The notes under the pieces: generated by a model
Database searches by the model: none
Seen by the model: the letters and a program-made list of their open reading frames with translations, nothing else
Told to the model about the DNA's origin: nothing
Assembly (NCBI RefSeq): GCF_050459865.1
Contig: NZ_JBCMNM010000076.1
Span: forward strand, 1 to 64,000
From: Rummeliibacillus pycnus_B
GTDB taxonomy: Bacteria > Bacillota > Bacilli > Bacillales_A > Planococcaceae
DNA length: 64,000 nt
Direction of reading: 5' to 3'
In this document: one piece after another, positions 52,777 through 61,360 of the stretch
How the letters are laid out: each line of letters starts with the position of its first letter
Position numbering within the stretch: position 1 is the first letter of the stretch
Translations under genes and position numbers: made by a program

Positions 52777-53772
52777 GTGAAGAGGTATCATATTGGCTCT
52801 CGAATTTTAAAAACTGCGCTAGGTGCAGCGATATCTATTGGAATTGCTCAATACTTTCAATTGGAGTTCTTTTCATCTGCAGGGATCTTAACGATACTTT
52901 GCGTACAATCTACGAAACGAAAATCTGTTCATGCAGTATATACAAGGGTTATGGCAACTTTAATCGGTATAATCATGTCTGTTTCCTTCTTTGAATTATT
53001 TGGGTATCATTCATGGGTATTAGGGTTAATGATCTTATTCTTCTTACCGATTCTCGTTATGATTAAAGTGACACCTGGTTTCGTATCTTCTGTCGTTATT
53101 ATTTTACATATATTTTCTACTGCAAATTTCACCTGGAGTTTAGTATCTAACGAATTATCTTTAATGCTAATTGGTTTTGGTACAGCTTTAGCAGTGAATA
53201 TGTATATGCCGGATATACGACATAAATTAGATGAATATCGTTTGAAAATAGAGGGACAATATAGTTCAATTTTTAAAGAAATTGCTAAATATTTGCGTAA
53301 TGGGGATACGAGCTGGGATGGGAAAGAACTTGTTGAAGCGAATAGTGTGATTAATAAGGCAAAGGCACTTGCTTATCAAGATGTAGAAAATCACCTTACG
53401 CGTCATGAAAATCTGTACTATCAATATTTTGATATACGAGAACGACAATTAGACATTATCGAAAGGGTTTTACCGAAAATCACAAACCTACCCGTAATTG
53501 TTGAACAAGCTGAACTTGTAGCAGATTTTATGGAGGAATTATCGGAAAACGTTCATTCAGGGAATACTGCAAAAAAATACCGCAGTAAATTAGAAGACGT
53601 AAAGATTGACTTTGCGAAATTACCACTACCATCAACACATGAGAAATTTTTAGCAATGGCATCACTTTATCAATTCATTGAAGAAATGGATCGATATCTT
53701 GCGATTAAGCAGGATTTTAAGGGGATAACCCCGTCATATAGACGTTTGGCTAAAAAATCAAAGAGTGAATAA
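52777..53772 (+). CDS. yqjA: YqjA-like aromatic-acid exporter family membrane protein
   Basis: 331 aa from GTG 52777 behind AGGGGTGAT; the open frame extends back into brxB but without a start signal. N-terminal half has four to five helices (TALGAAISIGIAQYF, FLPILVMIKVTPGF), C-terminal half is a helical cytoplasmic domain. Matches the DUF939/ArAE_1 family. Substrate unknown. Confidence 0.85.
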   Translation: MKRYHIGSRILKTALGAAISIGIAQYFQLEFFSSAGILTILCVQSTKRKSVHAVYTRVMATLIGIIMSVSFFELFGYHSWVLGLMILFFLPILVMIKVTPGFVSSVVIILHIFSTANFTWSLVSNELSLMLIGFGTALAVNMYMPDIRHKLDEYRLKIEGQYSSIFKEIAKYLRNGDTSWDGKELVEANSVINKAKALAYQDVENHLTRHENLYYQYFDIRERQLDIIERVLPKITNLPVIVEQAELVADFMEELSENVHSGNTAKKYRSKLEDVKIDFAKLPLPSTHEKFLAMASLYQFIEEMDRYLAIKQDFKGITPSYRRLAKKSKSE

Positions 53773-53812
53773 TAGGCTGGTACCCCCAAATTGAATTGAA
53801 AATTAAAATGTA

Positions 53813-53985
53813 TCACATTTGAAGTGTATTTTTGAATACTTTAAGTGGTACATTTTTATTTTCTTCTGAAGAATGAGCATATACTTTTAATACCATTTCA
53901 GTTGAGTCCCCCAAACAATCTGTAAATATCACTATATCAATTCCATTTGCAACCAGTATAGAAGCGTAAGTGTAACGTATTACGT
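53813..53985 (-). pseudogene. Tyrosine recombinase 3' relic 1
   Basis: Minus-strand frame RYTYASILVANGIDIV then DCLGDSTEMVLKVYAHSSEE and a stop is the end of a phage-type integrase: box-II Arg region (degraded from LRHTYAS), LGD in place of LGH, and the Tyr nucleophile in KVYAH. Nothing of the front remains. A hairpin TATCACATT/GTGGTACA follows its stop, as in relics 2 and 4. Confidence 0.8.
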
Positions 53986-54323
53986 ACTATGAGCGGATTG
54001 TATAATATTGCAAACAATTGAATATGTTGAGAAGGTAAAATATAATAATCATTTTTGAATTAAATGGCTAATCTAAAACAAGTTATATCTAAATGTAGTA
54101 AATAAGAATATAACATTAATAATCTGCTTGTTATTTATTCTTTTTTCTCCATTCATTTTGCAACATGTCAAATAAATTATTATCTAAAATAGGTGACAAT
54201 CTTTAAGCATCATTATAGCATTGCATAAGCTAACATTAAGGTAAGGGATAAGCTAAATAACAAAATACTTTTCATGTTTTAATTCTTATTCTTTACCTTT
54301 CCTCCTTTTTTATCATAAAAGAT

Positions 54324-54359
54324 TGCCCTCTCATCCACAGTGATGATAGGGCTTTTTTT
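54324..54359 (+). terminator. Terminator-like hairpin without a gene in front
   Basis: GCCCTCTCATC pairs with GATGATAGGGC, then seven T. No gene ends here on the plus strand; the 53986-54399 stretch shows no other feature. Confidence 0.8.
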
Positions 54360-54399
54360 ATTTAATTAGGTGTTTGAGGGGGTGGCGTGACAAGAAATA

Positions 54400-54432
54400 A
54401 AAAGAGATACATCGCTAAAAGATGCATCTCGT
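54400..54432 (-). terminator. Terminator of the Excalibur-domain gene
   Basis: Minus strand: GAGATGCATC and GATGTATCTC pair, followed by TTTTTATTTC. Confidence 0.75.
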
Positions 54433-54441
54433 AAATAATAA

Positions 54442-54762
54442 TTATTTTTCACATGCAATATTATCTTTATCTCTGTCTAAATCAGAATTGTATTTAACAG
54501 CTTTTTTGTAGATTTCTTTGGAAACTGTTGCACGGGAAGTTTTATATACATTACTGCCATTACGTTTGTGAACAGTATCTTTAGTTTTGGATGATACTCT
54601 TACGCCATGAGGATATTTAGAGTTAAATGCTTTACAACTTGAATAGATGCTTGCTGCATGTGCATTTTCATCATTGTTATTTGAAGCTAATGAAGCACCA
54701 AAAAATGTAGTAAAGGTTAATGCAATAGCTATGCCATATTTCACTAGTTTATTCAAAATCAT
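54442..54762 (-). CDS. Secreted Excalibur calcium-binding domain protein
   Basis: 106 aa. Signal peptide to about residue 36 (ending AHAA), then a basic domain and the C-terminal Excalibur motif DLDRDKDNIACEK with a paired Cys upstream (SSCKAFNSKYP). Likely extracellular and calcium-binding. Ribosome site AGGAGGAAT. Lies between integrase relics 1 and 2, so it may be cargo of an old integrative element. Confidence 0.85.
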   Translation of the reverse strand: MILNKLVKYGIAIALTFTTFFGASLASNNNDENAHAASIYSSCKAFNSKYPHGVRVSSKTKDTVHKRNGSNVYKTSRATVSKEIYKKAVKYNSDLDRDKDNIACEK

Positions 54763-55007
54763 TCCTCCTAAATATTTTATATCTTAATAATATACTGTTT
54801 TATAAAGTATATATATTATAAATACCATTTTAATGGTATTTATGTGATTTTATTCGAAAATATTTTAGGATGATTTAAGATAACTAATGAATATAACCAA
54901 TTTGCATTAGGGAATATAACATGAGTATATTTTCAATTTCCACAACACAAAATCAAAACTAAATAAGATAGTCCACAAAAATGAAAATGTATCACACGGA
55001 AAGTAAT

Positions 55008-55190
55008 CTAGCATACTTCCTGTGATACATATTTATTTTCTTAGGTAGCGTATGTATAAACCTTTAAAACCCTTTCAAAAGAGACCCCAAAAGATTAGCT
55101 ACTGTTACTACATCAACTCCATTTGAGATTAATATAGAAGCATAGGTATGTCGCAAAGTATGAGGATGAATATCAAATCCTAATATGTAC
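55008..55190 (-). pseudogene. Tyrosine recombinase 3' relic 2
   Basis: LGFDIHPHTLRHTYASILIS and NGVDVVTVANLLG, then a frame change to SFERVLKVYTYAT, an internal stop and ENKYVSQEVC. The RHTYAS box is intact, the Tyr is still there, but frameshift and nonsense disable it. It ends in a hairpin TATCACAC...GTGATA. Confidence 0.85.
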
Positions 55191-55282
55191 TTATCCATGA
55201 TAAAGGATTATTTATAAAAATAATCCTTTTAAATCATTTGAATTACTGCCGTATTAGTAAATTACCTTATATTAAAATAGTT

Positions 55283-55735
55283 TTAAATTCCTGAATGATA
55301 AATATAAAACTTGTTAGTTAATAATTTTTTCGAACAATCAATTGCTTTTTCGAGATTATCCATTATTTCTTTTTTATTAAACTCATCGAAACCGTCTTCA
55401 GAAGTGAATTCATCTGGTTTATCTTGTAAAAATTCTCTCCATGATTTAAATGTTTTTATTAACTTTTCAGCAGATTCCTCGATAAAAAGACTATTACCAG
55501 CTCTACTATATCCATCCATTTTTCGGCAATTCATATTTGGATTTAAACAAGGTACATCATTTAACTCATTCTCACCTAAACTATCAATTATATAATCCAT
55601 AAAATCATCATCAATAATAAAACTTTCAATTACATATTGATTATCACCAGCCTTATCATCTTCACTTGGGTAAAAACCATCTAGTAATTTCTTATCTATA
55701 GTATTTGGAATCAAGAAAAATTTATGGGGTATCAA
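55283..55735 (-). CDS. Hypothetical protein
   Basis: 150 aa, acidic and soluble. Segments IPHKFFLIPNTIDKKLLDGF, CLNPNMNCRKMDGY and KSWREFLQDKPDEF are the most distinctive. Not recognised; the shape recalls immunity-type proteins of small-molecule or contact toxins, but no partner toxin is nearby. Lies between integrase relics 2 and 3. Confidence 0.55.
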   Translation of the reverse strand: MIPHKFFLIPNTIDKKLLDGFYPSEDDKAGDNQYVIESFIIDDDFMDYIIDSLGENELNDVPCLNPNMNCRKMDGYSRAGNSLFIEESAEKLIKTFKSWREFLQDKPDEFTSEDGFDEFNKKEIMDNLEKAIDCSKKLLTNKFYIYHSGI

Positions 55736-55937
55736 ATAATCACTCCTAGATAAAATAGTTAAATTATAGAATTAATGATAACATATTCATCTCAAAAAAC
55801 TTATATCCTTACCTTTAAAATTATTATCTTTTTAAAACTTCTGAGTATACTTAATCTCACTATGCGTAGGGATCCCTTTATGCCAACTAATCTCTTGATT
55901 ACCGTATGCTGGTGACAGTGGGTCCAATGGCTGAATT

Positions 55938-56231
55938 TTACCGTCGCATTTCTTCGGTAGCGTATGCATAAACCTTTAAAACCCTTTCAAAAGAGTCCCC
56001 AAAACGATCAGCTACTGTTACTACATCAACTCCACTTGAGATTTATATAGTAGTATAGGTATGTCGTAAAGTATGAGGATGAACATCAAATCCTAATATT
56101 TTACCCGCTGAATTTAAATTAGTTCTTGTCGAAGAAGTACCGAGGGCGTTAATTGGTAGTTCAGGCTCGCAAGATTGAAGAGAAAACAAATAGATAACCA
56201 CCAAATAGTGAACATCCCGTAGAAAATACAA
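55938..56231 (-). pseudogene. Tyrosine recombinase 3' relic 3
   Basis: Minus frame: ...NSAGKILGFDVHPHTLRHTY, TTI, a TAA, then ISSGVDVVTVADRFGDSFER and VLKVYAYATEE. Closest to relic 2 in sequence. Longest of the four; the front end is lost. Confidence 0.85.
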
Positions 56232-56375
56232 ATTGAAATTATCGAAGAGTTACTGCTATACAAACAAAGCCCCTAGGTCTTACTTAGATAAACCAAAAAA
56301 GTATGTTAATCATCATTAAAACAAATAATAAACTACCGGAAGATATTAATGATAAATAAAAAAGGATGAAGAGTA

Positions 56376-56471
56376 ATGATTAATATACTTATTGAAAATT
56401 GGTATGTATGGACTATATTGCTTGTGATTTTTATTATTTTAGGGATTTTTTATTACAAAGATAATGCATAG
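56376..56471 (+). CDS. 31-aa single-helix membrane peptide
   Basis: AAAGGATGAAGAGTA leads to ATG 56376. The peptide has a short polar start (MINILIENWY), one helix (VWTILLVIFIILGIF) and a charged end YYKDNA. Size and plan fit small membrane peptides, including type I toxins, but no antitoxin RNA could be shown. Confidence 0.45.
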   Translation: MINILIENWYVWTILLVIFIILGIFYYKDNA

Positions 56472-56515
56472 AAAGCGATTTTTTGTTCCTAATCTTAGTA
56501 AAAGGAGGCTACCAA

Positions 56516-56635
56516 ATGAATGTTAGAAGTAACGGTATACCAATAGATGACGGAACATTCAGAAAAATAAAGTCGTCGAAAGTGAATGTTCAAGAGAATC
56601 GCAATAACAAACATCTGCAAACACTAAAGTGCTAA
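56516..56635 (+). CDS. 39-aa open frame with a strong ribosome site
   Basis: AAAAGGAGG at good distance from ATG 56516. Polar peptide beginning MNVRSNGIPIDDGTFRKIK. The frame is open again after the stop (SMGSLPGLLVIPKVSP), so this may be the head of a longer broken gene. The rest up to 56938 shows no gene. Confidence 0.35.
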   Translation: MNVRSNGIPIDDGTFRKIKSSKVNVQENRNNKHLQTLKC

Positions 56636-56938
56636 TAGAAACTCAATCAATGGGATCTTTACCAGGATTATTAGTTATTCCAAAAGTAAGCCCTATGGGA
56701 GTTACAATAACTTTTAGAAATCTTAAAAGCACGTTCAATCTTTGCACTAAAAACAGATATTCCAGCTGGTGCCAGTACATATATCTATGATATTTAACAC
56801 GCTCCGGTGCAGCTATTTTAGGGGTGGATATAGCCGGCCATAGCCTTATTATATAACTTAAAGGTCCTTCAATTAATACTAGTCCCCCAAAAAGTCCCCA
56901 AAACTGACCAAAAATGAAAATGTATCACATGGAAGGAG

Positions 56939-56995
56939 CTAGAATACTTCATGTGATACATTTTTATTTTCTTCGGTAACGTATGTATTTTCTTT
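56939..56995 (-). pseudogene. Tyrosine recombinase 3' relic 4
   Basis: Only the last codons remain (YVTEENKNVSHEVF and stop), with the same following hairpin TATCACATG...CATGTGATA. It is the shortest of the four copies. Confidence 0.7.
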
Positions 56996-57130
56996 TAAAC
57001 AAGGCCATTCTTCTTCAACTAGAAGGTTAATTGAATACAGTTAAACTAGAATGATTTAAATAATGAAATATCCAGTTACTTTAAATGAAAATAAAAAAAT
57101 CACTTGATTTTTGTTTTAAAATACTTTAAA

Positions 57131-57176
57131 GTGAAGTTAACTTCACGTGAAGTTTTCTTCACGTGAAATAAACTTC
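57131..57176. promoter_or_regulatory. Cluster of overlapping operators (GAAGTTAACTTC, TTCACGTGAA)
   Basis: GAAGTTAACTTC (57133-57144), ACTTCACGTGAAGT (57140-57153) and TTCACGTGAA (57158-57167) are perfect palindromes, flanked by single GTGAAG and AACTTC. TTGATT at 57104 could be a -35. It sits just before a membrane protein/XRE regulator operon and is probably its operator. Confidence 0.65.
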
Positions 57177-57205
57177 ATAGAGTATTTTGGTTAGGAGAGG
57201 GATTT

Positions 57206-57604
57206 TTGAAAAATCTATTCATACAGCGGTTTTTAGTAACAACCTTGCTAATAATATTGGGAAGCATTCAAATAATTCTTGATACATCAGTAGGAATTAA
57301 TTACGGTTATCTCATGTTATTATCAGGTGGCATACTTTTGTTGTATTCAACGTTTTCTTACATTAAATCACGAAAGAACAAATCACTTGAAAAGGAATTA
57401 TCGAAGGAGTATGACGAAAGAGATGCTTTAATTGATGGAAAAGTTGCCTACTTTTCTTTGCAAATTATGGTATTTGAAATTTTAATTATTTTGTTTCTAT
57501 TAAATTTTGTGGTAATTCCAGCAAATACTTCTTTATTTATTATTTTAATATCTTTAATAATATGTGAAATCTTATCGAGAAAATATTATAATCATATTCT
57601 TTAA
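57206..57604 (+). CDS. Membrane protein of a regulator-linked DUF2178-like type
   Basis: 132 aa, TTG start behind AGGAGAGG. Four helices in two pairs around a cytoplasmic loop with EYDERDALIDGKVAY, the DERD motif of membrane proteins that are paired with small XRE regulators. Followed 14 nt later by such a regulator. Confidence 0.7.
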   Translation: MKNLFIQRFLVTTLLIILGSIQIILDTSVGINYGYLMLLSGGILLLYSTFSYIKSRKNKSLEKELSKEYDERDALIDGKVAYFSLQIMVFEILIILFLLNFVVIPANTSLFIILISLIICEILSRKYYNHIL

Positions 57605-57618
57605 TTGGGTGTGGATTA

Positions 57619-57822
57619 ATGAAAAATAGAGTAAAAGAATTGCGAATAGAACATGGAATAACACAACAAGAATTAGCAGAGAGAGTAAGTGTATCTTCAA
57701 GAACAATCATCTCATTAGAAAAACAAAAATATAATCCATCTGTCCAACTTGCGTATAAAATAGCTTCAGTTTTTAATTTATCAATTGAAGAAACTTTTAT
57801 TTTTGATGAGGAAGATAAATAA
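57619..57822 (+). CDS. Small XRE-family regulator (YozG-like)
   Basis: 67 aa, essentially one helix-turn-helix domain: LRIEHGITQQELAERVSVSS then TIISLEKQKYNPSVQLAYKI. Typical partner of the DERD membrane protein in front of it. Probably binds the palindromes at 57131-57176. Confidence 0.85.
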   Translation: MKNRVKELRIEHGITQQELAERVSVSSRTIISLEKQKYNPSVQLAYKIASVFNLSIEETFIFDEEDK

Positions 57823-57869
57823 TACATTTCAAAAGATGGACTTATTAAACAAACAACGGAGGAATTAAA

Positions 57870-58076
57870 ATGCTTTATATATTATTTATTTTTGGGATAG
57901 TTTTAACAGTTTGGGGGCTTTATCGTATGAGAACAGACGACGGCCTATTTGGGAAAAATCAAAAAAGAAAAAACATCTTCAATTTATTGCTTATGGGTGA
58001 AGCTTCAGGATTAGGGCAATTTTTGGGCGGAATTCTGTGTATTATAATAGGGGTTATTGCACTTATTCTGAAGTAG
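57870..58076 (+). CDS. Small membrane protein, third gene of the operon
   Basis: 68 aa behind CGGAGGA. Two helices (2-18 and 50-66) with a basic loop (GKNQKRKN). Not recognised. Closed by family B hairpin B4. Confidence 0.6.
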   Translation: MLYILFIFGIVLTVWGLYRMRTDDGLFGKNQKRKNIFNLLLMGEASGLGQFLGGILCIIIGVIALILK

Positions 58077-58101
58077 TAATAAATAAAAATTAAGTAAAGA
58101 C

Positions 58102-58150
58102 AAAGTCAGCATGCTCAGCTGACTTTTTTACTTTGTTTTAGGGACAAATA
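58102..58150 (+). repeat. Family B hairpin, copy B4
   Basis: AGTCAGC/GCTGACT stem, T tract, then the tail TTTAGGGACAAATAGTACAC shared in outline with B5 to B7. It works as a terminator. Confidence 0.75.
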
Positions 58151-58245
58151 GTACACTAGGGAAAATCTTTTCTTTTTCAACTAACAGACAGGTTAGCTAA
58201 TTTAGAAGTGTGGTAAAATAAATCAAAAATAGGAATGGAGATTTG

Positions 58246-58920
58246 ATGAGTTTAATTCTTACTTCAATTGTTTTGTTTGCAGCAACAAATATCGATGATA
58301 TCTTCCTCTTATTGACTTGGTTTTCTCAACGTGATTCTAAGTTAAAAAGTACACACATTATCTTTGGTCAGTATTTAGGTTTTATTGCACTTGTAATATT
58401 AAGTTTGATTGGAGCTTTAGGGGCTTTAATTATTCCTCAAGAATGGATTGGATTAATGGGAGTGGTTCCTATATATCTGGGGTTTAAAGGCCTGGTAGAC
58501 CAGTTTAGAGAACGAGCAGAAGAACAGCAAGCTGAAAGAGAAGGAGAAGCATATATAGTCCAAGAAGCATCAATAGAAGAAACAAATGAAAATCCAAGTC
58601 GGATACAGAAGTTTTTTCATCCGAGCATTTATAAAGTCGCTACAGTTACGTTTGCCAATGGAGGCGACAATATAGGTGTATATATACCGTTCTTTGCTAC
58701 ATATAAAGGGTGGCAAATAGGGATCGTTGTCCTCATCTTCTTATTTCTTGTAGCTACATGGTGCTATATTGCAAATAAATTAATCTCCTTCCCATTAGTT
58801 GCAAAAACCTTAGAGCGTTATGGACATATCATCGTTCCATTTGTACTAATTGGACTAGGCGTCTTAATTTTAAATGAAAATGGCACGTTTTCTTATTTAA
58901 TTGACAAATTATTGAAATAG
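58246..58920 (+). CDS. CadD-family cadmium resistance transporter
   Basis: 224 aa from ATG 58246 (AATGGAGA upstream). Opens with MSLILTSIVLFAATNIDDIF, the family start with its Asp pair in the membrane, and has FANGGDNIGVYIPFF as the second core motif; a charged loop (QFRERAEEQQAEREGE) separates the halves. Likely a divalent cation or related exporter. Lone gene closed by B5. Confidence 0.85.
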   Translation: MSLILTSIVLFAATNIDDIFLLLTWFSQRDSKLKSTHIIFGQYLGFIALVILSLIGALGALIIPQEWIGLMGVVPIYLGFKGLVDQFRERAEEQQAEREGEAYIVQEASIEETNENPSRIQKFFHPSIYKVATVTFANGGDNIGVYIPFFATYKGWQIGIVVLIFLFLVATWCYIANKLISFPLVAKTLERYGHIIVPFVLIGLGVLILNENGTFSYLIDKLLK

Positions 58921-58922
58921 AA

Positions 58923-58980
58923 AAAAGTCAGCTGTAGATCAGTTGGCTTTTTATTGCGTATAAGGAACAAATTGTTCACT
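58923..58980 (+). repeat. Family B hairpin, copy B5
   Basis: GTCAGCTG and CAGTTGGC stem, TTTTTATTGCG, then AAGGAACAAATTGTTCACT, in which GAACAAATTGTTC is a second perfect small palindrome. Confidence 0.75.
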
Positions 58981-59084
58981 ATAAAAGCTTTTTTTAATTA
59001 ATCAAGCAGGGAAATTTTGAAAAAAACCGAACTAGTTCTTAAAGCTATGAAGAAATAGCATTTATTGATTAGGGAGGTCATAAA

Positions 59085-59621
59085 GTGAAATTAGAGAGTG
59101 AAAGGCTTTATTTAAGGCCAATCTGTATTGAGGATGCACGAGATATTTTAAACGCTACAAAAGATGAAGAAATTCGTTATATGACAGGAACAAAGACTAA
59201 ATTTACATTAGAACAAATAAGAGCTCATATTGAAAGGATTAATGAAGACACAACTCGATACGATTTTGCAATTTGTTTAAAATCCACAGATAAAATGATA
59301 GGTGAACTATCGATATTAGACATTATTGAAGAAGACCGAAAAGCTGGGTTTAGAATTTCTATGAACTCAATTGCATTAACAGGAAATGGATATGGTACTG
59401 AAGCAATAAAAAGAATTATTCATTTTGTTTTTAAAGAATTAGGATTAAATCGTTTACAGTTAGAAGTATTTAGTCATAATCCACGTGGAATTAGGGTCTA
59501 TGAGAAAGTTGGATTCAAAAAAGAAGGCGTTTTACGGCAAGCGCTTTATTATAATGGTACATATTCAGATGAAATAATAATGGGGATGCTTAAAAGTGAT
59601 TTTGAAATAATTCCAAGTTAA
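59085..59621 (+). CDS. GNAT-family N-acetyltransferase (RimJ/RimL type)
   Basis: 178 aa, starts behind GGGAGG. Opens ESERLYLRPICIEDARDI; acetyl-CoA loop with GNGYGTEAIKRIIHFVF; ends with VYEKVGFKKEGVLRQALYYNG then DEIIMGML. Acetylates an unknown amine. Lone gene closed by B6. Confidence 0.85.
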   Translation: MKLESERLYLRPICIEDARDILNATKDEEIRYMTGTKTKFTLEQIRAHIERINEDTTRYDFAICLKSTDKMIGELSILDIIEEDRKAGFRISMNSIALTGNGYGTEAIKRIIHFVFKELGLNRLQLEVFSHNPRGIRVYEKVGFKKEGVLRQALYYNGTYSDEIIMGMLKSDFEIIPS

Positions 59622-59664
59622 AATCATATTATTGATAACGTGGCTCTAAGGTTAATAATAATGT

Positions 59665-59717
59665 AAAGTCAGCTGTAAATCAGTTGGCTTTTTATTTCGC
59701 AATCGGACCATGAATTG
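59665..59717 (+). repeat. Family B hairpin, copy B6
   Basis: AGTCAGCTGTAAATCAGTTG stem, GGCTTTTTATTTCGCAATCGG, tail ACCATGAATTG. It is nearly identical to B5 through the stem. Confidence 0.75.
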
Positions 59718-59794
59718 AAAAATAGTCCTCAAAATAAAATTAATATTCCGAATTCACTCATAATAACTTATCATGGTGAAAAGGGGGGATAACT

Positions 59795-60406
59795 TTGAGT
59801 CAGATACTATACCTTCTTCGTCATGGAGAAACAGTTTTTAATACACAAGGTCGGTATCAAGGTGAATTAGATTCTCCATTAAATGACAATGGGATAGCTC
59901 AAGTTAAGCAAAATGCAAAAATGTTAAAAAGTATTATTGGAAATCCAAATGATTGGAGAATTATTTCAAGTCCACTGGGGAGAGCTTTGCAAAGTACTGA
60001 AATTATCTGTGAAACAATCGGTTATGATTTTAGCAAAGTAGAGAAGGATAATCGCTTAAGTGAAGTTGCTGTAGGATCATGGGCTGGATTAACAACTAAG
60101 GAAATTGAAATATCTTGGCCAAACCTTGTTAATAATACAGATTTATATAGTTGGTATTTTAATTCCCCAGATGGAGAAAGTTATGAAACTGTTGTGTACC
60201 GTTTAACTGATTGGCTTGAAAATATAAAAAATGAACCTAAAGTGATTGCGATTTCACATGGATTAACCGGAAGGATATTGCGCGGAATCTACTCCGGAAT
60301 GGAAAAAGATGATTCTCTAAAATTAGAAGTATCTCAGGAAGTTTTCTTTAAATTATCGAATAAAGAAGTCCAAAAAATAAGTTTAGAATTCGACGACTTT
60401 TATTAA
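59795..60406 (+). CDS. Histidine phosphatase (phosphoglycerate mutase-like) family protein
   Basis: 203 aa, TTG 59795 behind AAGGGGGG. Phosphoacceptor RHGE (LLRHGETVFN), second Arg in SSPLGRALQST, and the second His in ISHGLTGRIL. Broad-specificity phosphatase; substrate unknown. Lone gene closed by B7. Confidence 0.88.
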   Translation: MSQILYLLRHGETVFNTQGRYQGELDSPLNDNGIAQVKQNAKMLKSIIGNPNDWRIISSPLGRALQSTEIICETIGYDFSKVEKDNRLSEVAVGSWAGLTTKEIEISWPNLVNNTDLYSWYFNSPDGESYETVVYRLTDWLENIKNEPKVIAISHGLTGRILRGIYSGMEKDDSLKLEVSQEVFFKLSNKEVQKISLEFDDFY

Positions 60407-60460
60407 AGACAAATGTTTTGGTTTTTTATTTCGCATTAGGAACATGATGTGCAACTAACG
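60405..60460 (+). repeat. Family B element, copy B7 (degenerate stem)
   Basis: AAAGACAAATGTTTTGG keeps little of the stem, but the tail TTTTTTATTTCGCATTAGG and AACATGATGTGCAACTAACG is complete. The 60461-60824 gap after it shows no gene I can support. Confidence 0.55.
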
Positions 60461-60824
60461 TAATCAATAGACGAACAGAAAAAAGGTGAACCATGTAATC
60501 ACTTAGAATCATCGACTTGATGAAAAATCACAGCATGAATCCATACAAATCAATCGTTAACATCCCGATATCGTTTAAGTTGAATTAAAAATTAATCGTT
60601 ACATTGGAGCAAATGAATTAATTTGTGAAGGGATCGTCTTTCATTGAAATCAGCTGCACAAAGATTATCTAGCCTTGTCTTTAGGATAGGTTCGCTTGAA
60701 AAGAACAAAAGTTTATTTTTTTTGCTTACAATAATGAATGAATATAGGATATACTTTTATAGTCCTATGATTTACGGATAATGTAGGAGCTTAACAAAAC
60801 AGAAAGTTTTATCGGAGGATTATT

Positions 60825-61091
60825 ATGAATTACAAAATCATTAACAAACAAGTATTTGAACAGGCACAGGTACGTTCTGTATCGGACGTTCCATTTACTG
60901 AAGAAGAACTTCAAAATGGTATGCTGTTAGCTGTTTCTAAGGTAGATGAGACACTTACACTAAATTTAGTGGATATAGACGGTCAAAAGAAATTTGATGT
61001 GCGTTGGGATGATTCATCCGAGATTTTTAGCGGCTGGTATTCTGCTTGGGATAATTTCACTTGGTGCCTAGATGTAGTGAATCAAAAATAA
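60825..61091 (+). CDS. Hypothetical small protein
   Basis: 88 aa behind CGGAGG. Soluble; ends rich in Trp (FSGWYSAWDNFTWCLDV). Not recognised. Stand-alone gene; the 61092-61318 gap behind it holds a perfect 18-bp palindrome, GTATCATGAACATGATAC, at 61273-61290. Confidence 0.5.
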   Translation: MNYKIINKQVFEQAQVRSVSDVPFTEEELQNGMLLAVSKVDETLTLNLVDIDGQKKFDVRWDDSSEIFSGWYSAWDNFTWCLDVVNQK

Positions 61092-61318
61092 TAATGTTAC
61101 TACGGTCTAATGATTATAATAAATGAATAGATAGTGTGACGGTGAAGAAAAGCGAATCGTAACCATTAACGGAGTTTTTTGAATAACACGCTAATGCAAC
61201 TAAACGGGTAGCTTTATCTTACTTAGAAAAACAAAAAGTCCCCCAGAAAAAAGTCTATTCCTTTTTTGTTAAGTATCATGAACATGATACGACTTAGATC
61301 ATTAGATATGTACTGAAA

Positions 61319-61357
61319 AGCCCCTCAACAATTTATAGTTGAGGGGCTGATTTTTTA
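61319..61357. terminator. Terminator of ku
   Basis: AGCCCCTCAAC and GTTGAGGGGCT pair around an 8-nt loop; A and T tracts on both sides. Confidence 0.9.
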
Positions 61358-61360
61358 TTT

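Noticed and set aside
43957..60460. Chromosomal integron with attC sites
   Set aside because: The layout is cassette-like, but the elements do not contain the RYYYAAC/GTTRRRY pair in the right places and no integron integrase is in the window.
60480..60680. Relic gene between the phosphatase and the 88-aa protein
   Set aside because: Short protein-like runs (NRYIGANELICEG) appear in shifting frames, but I cannot assign them to any family.
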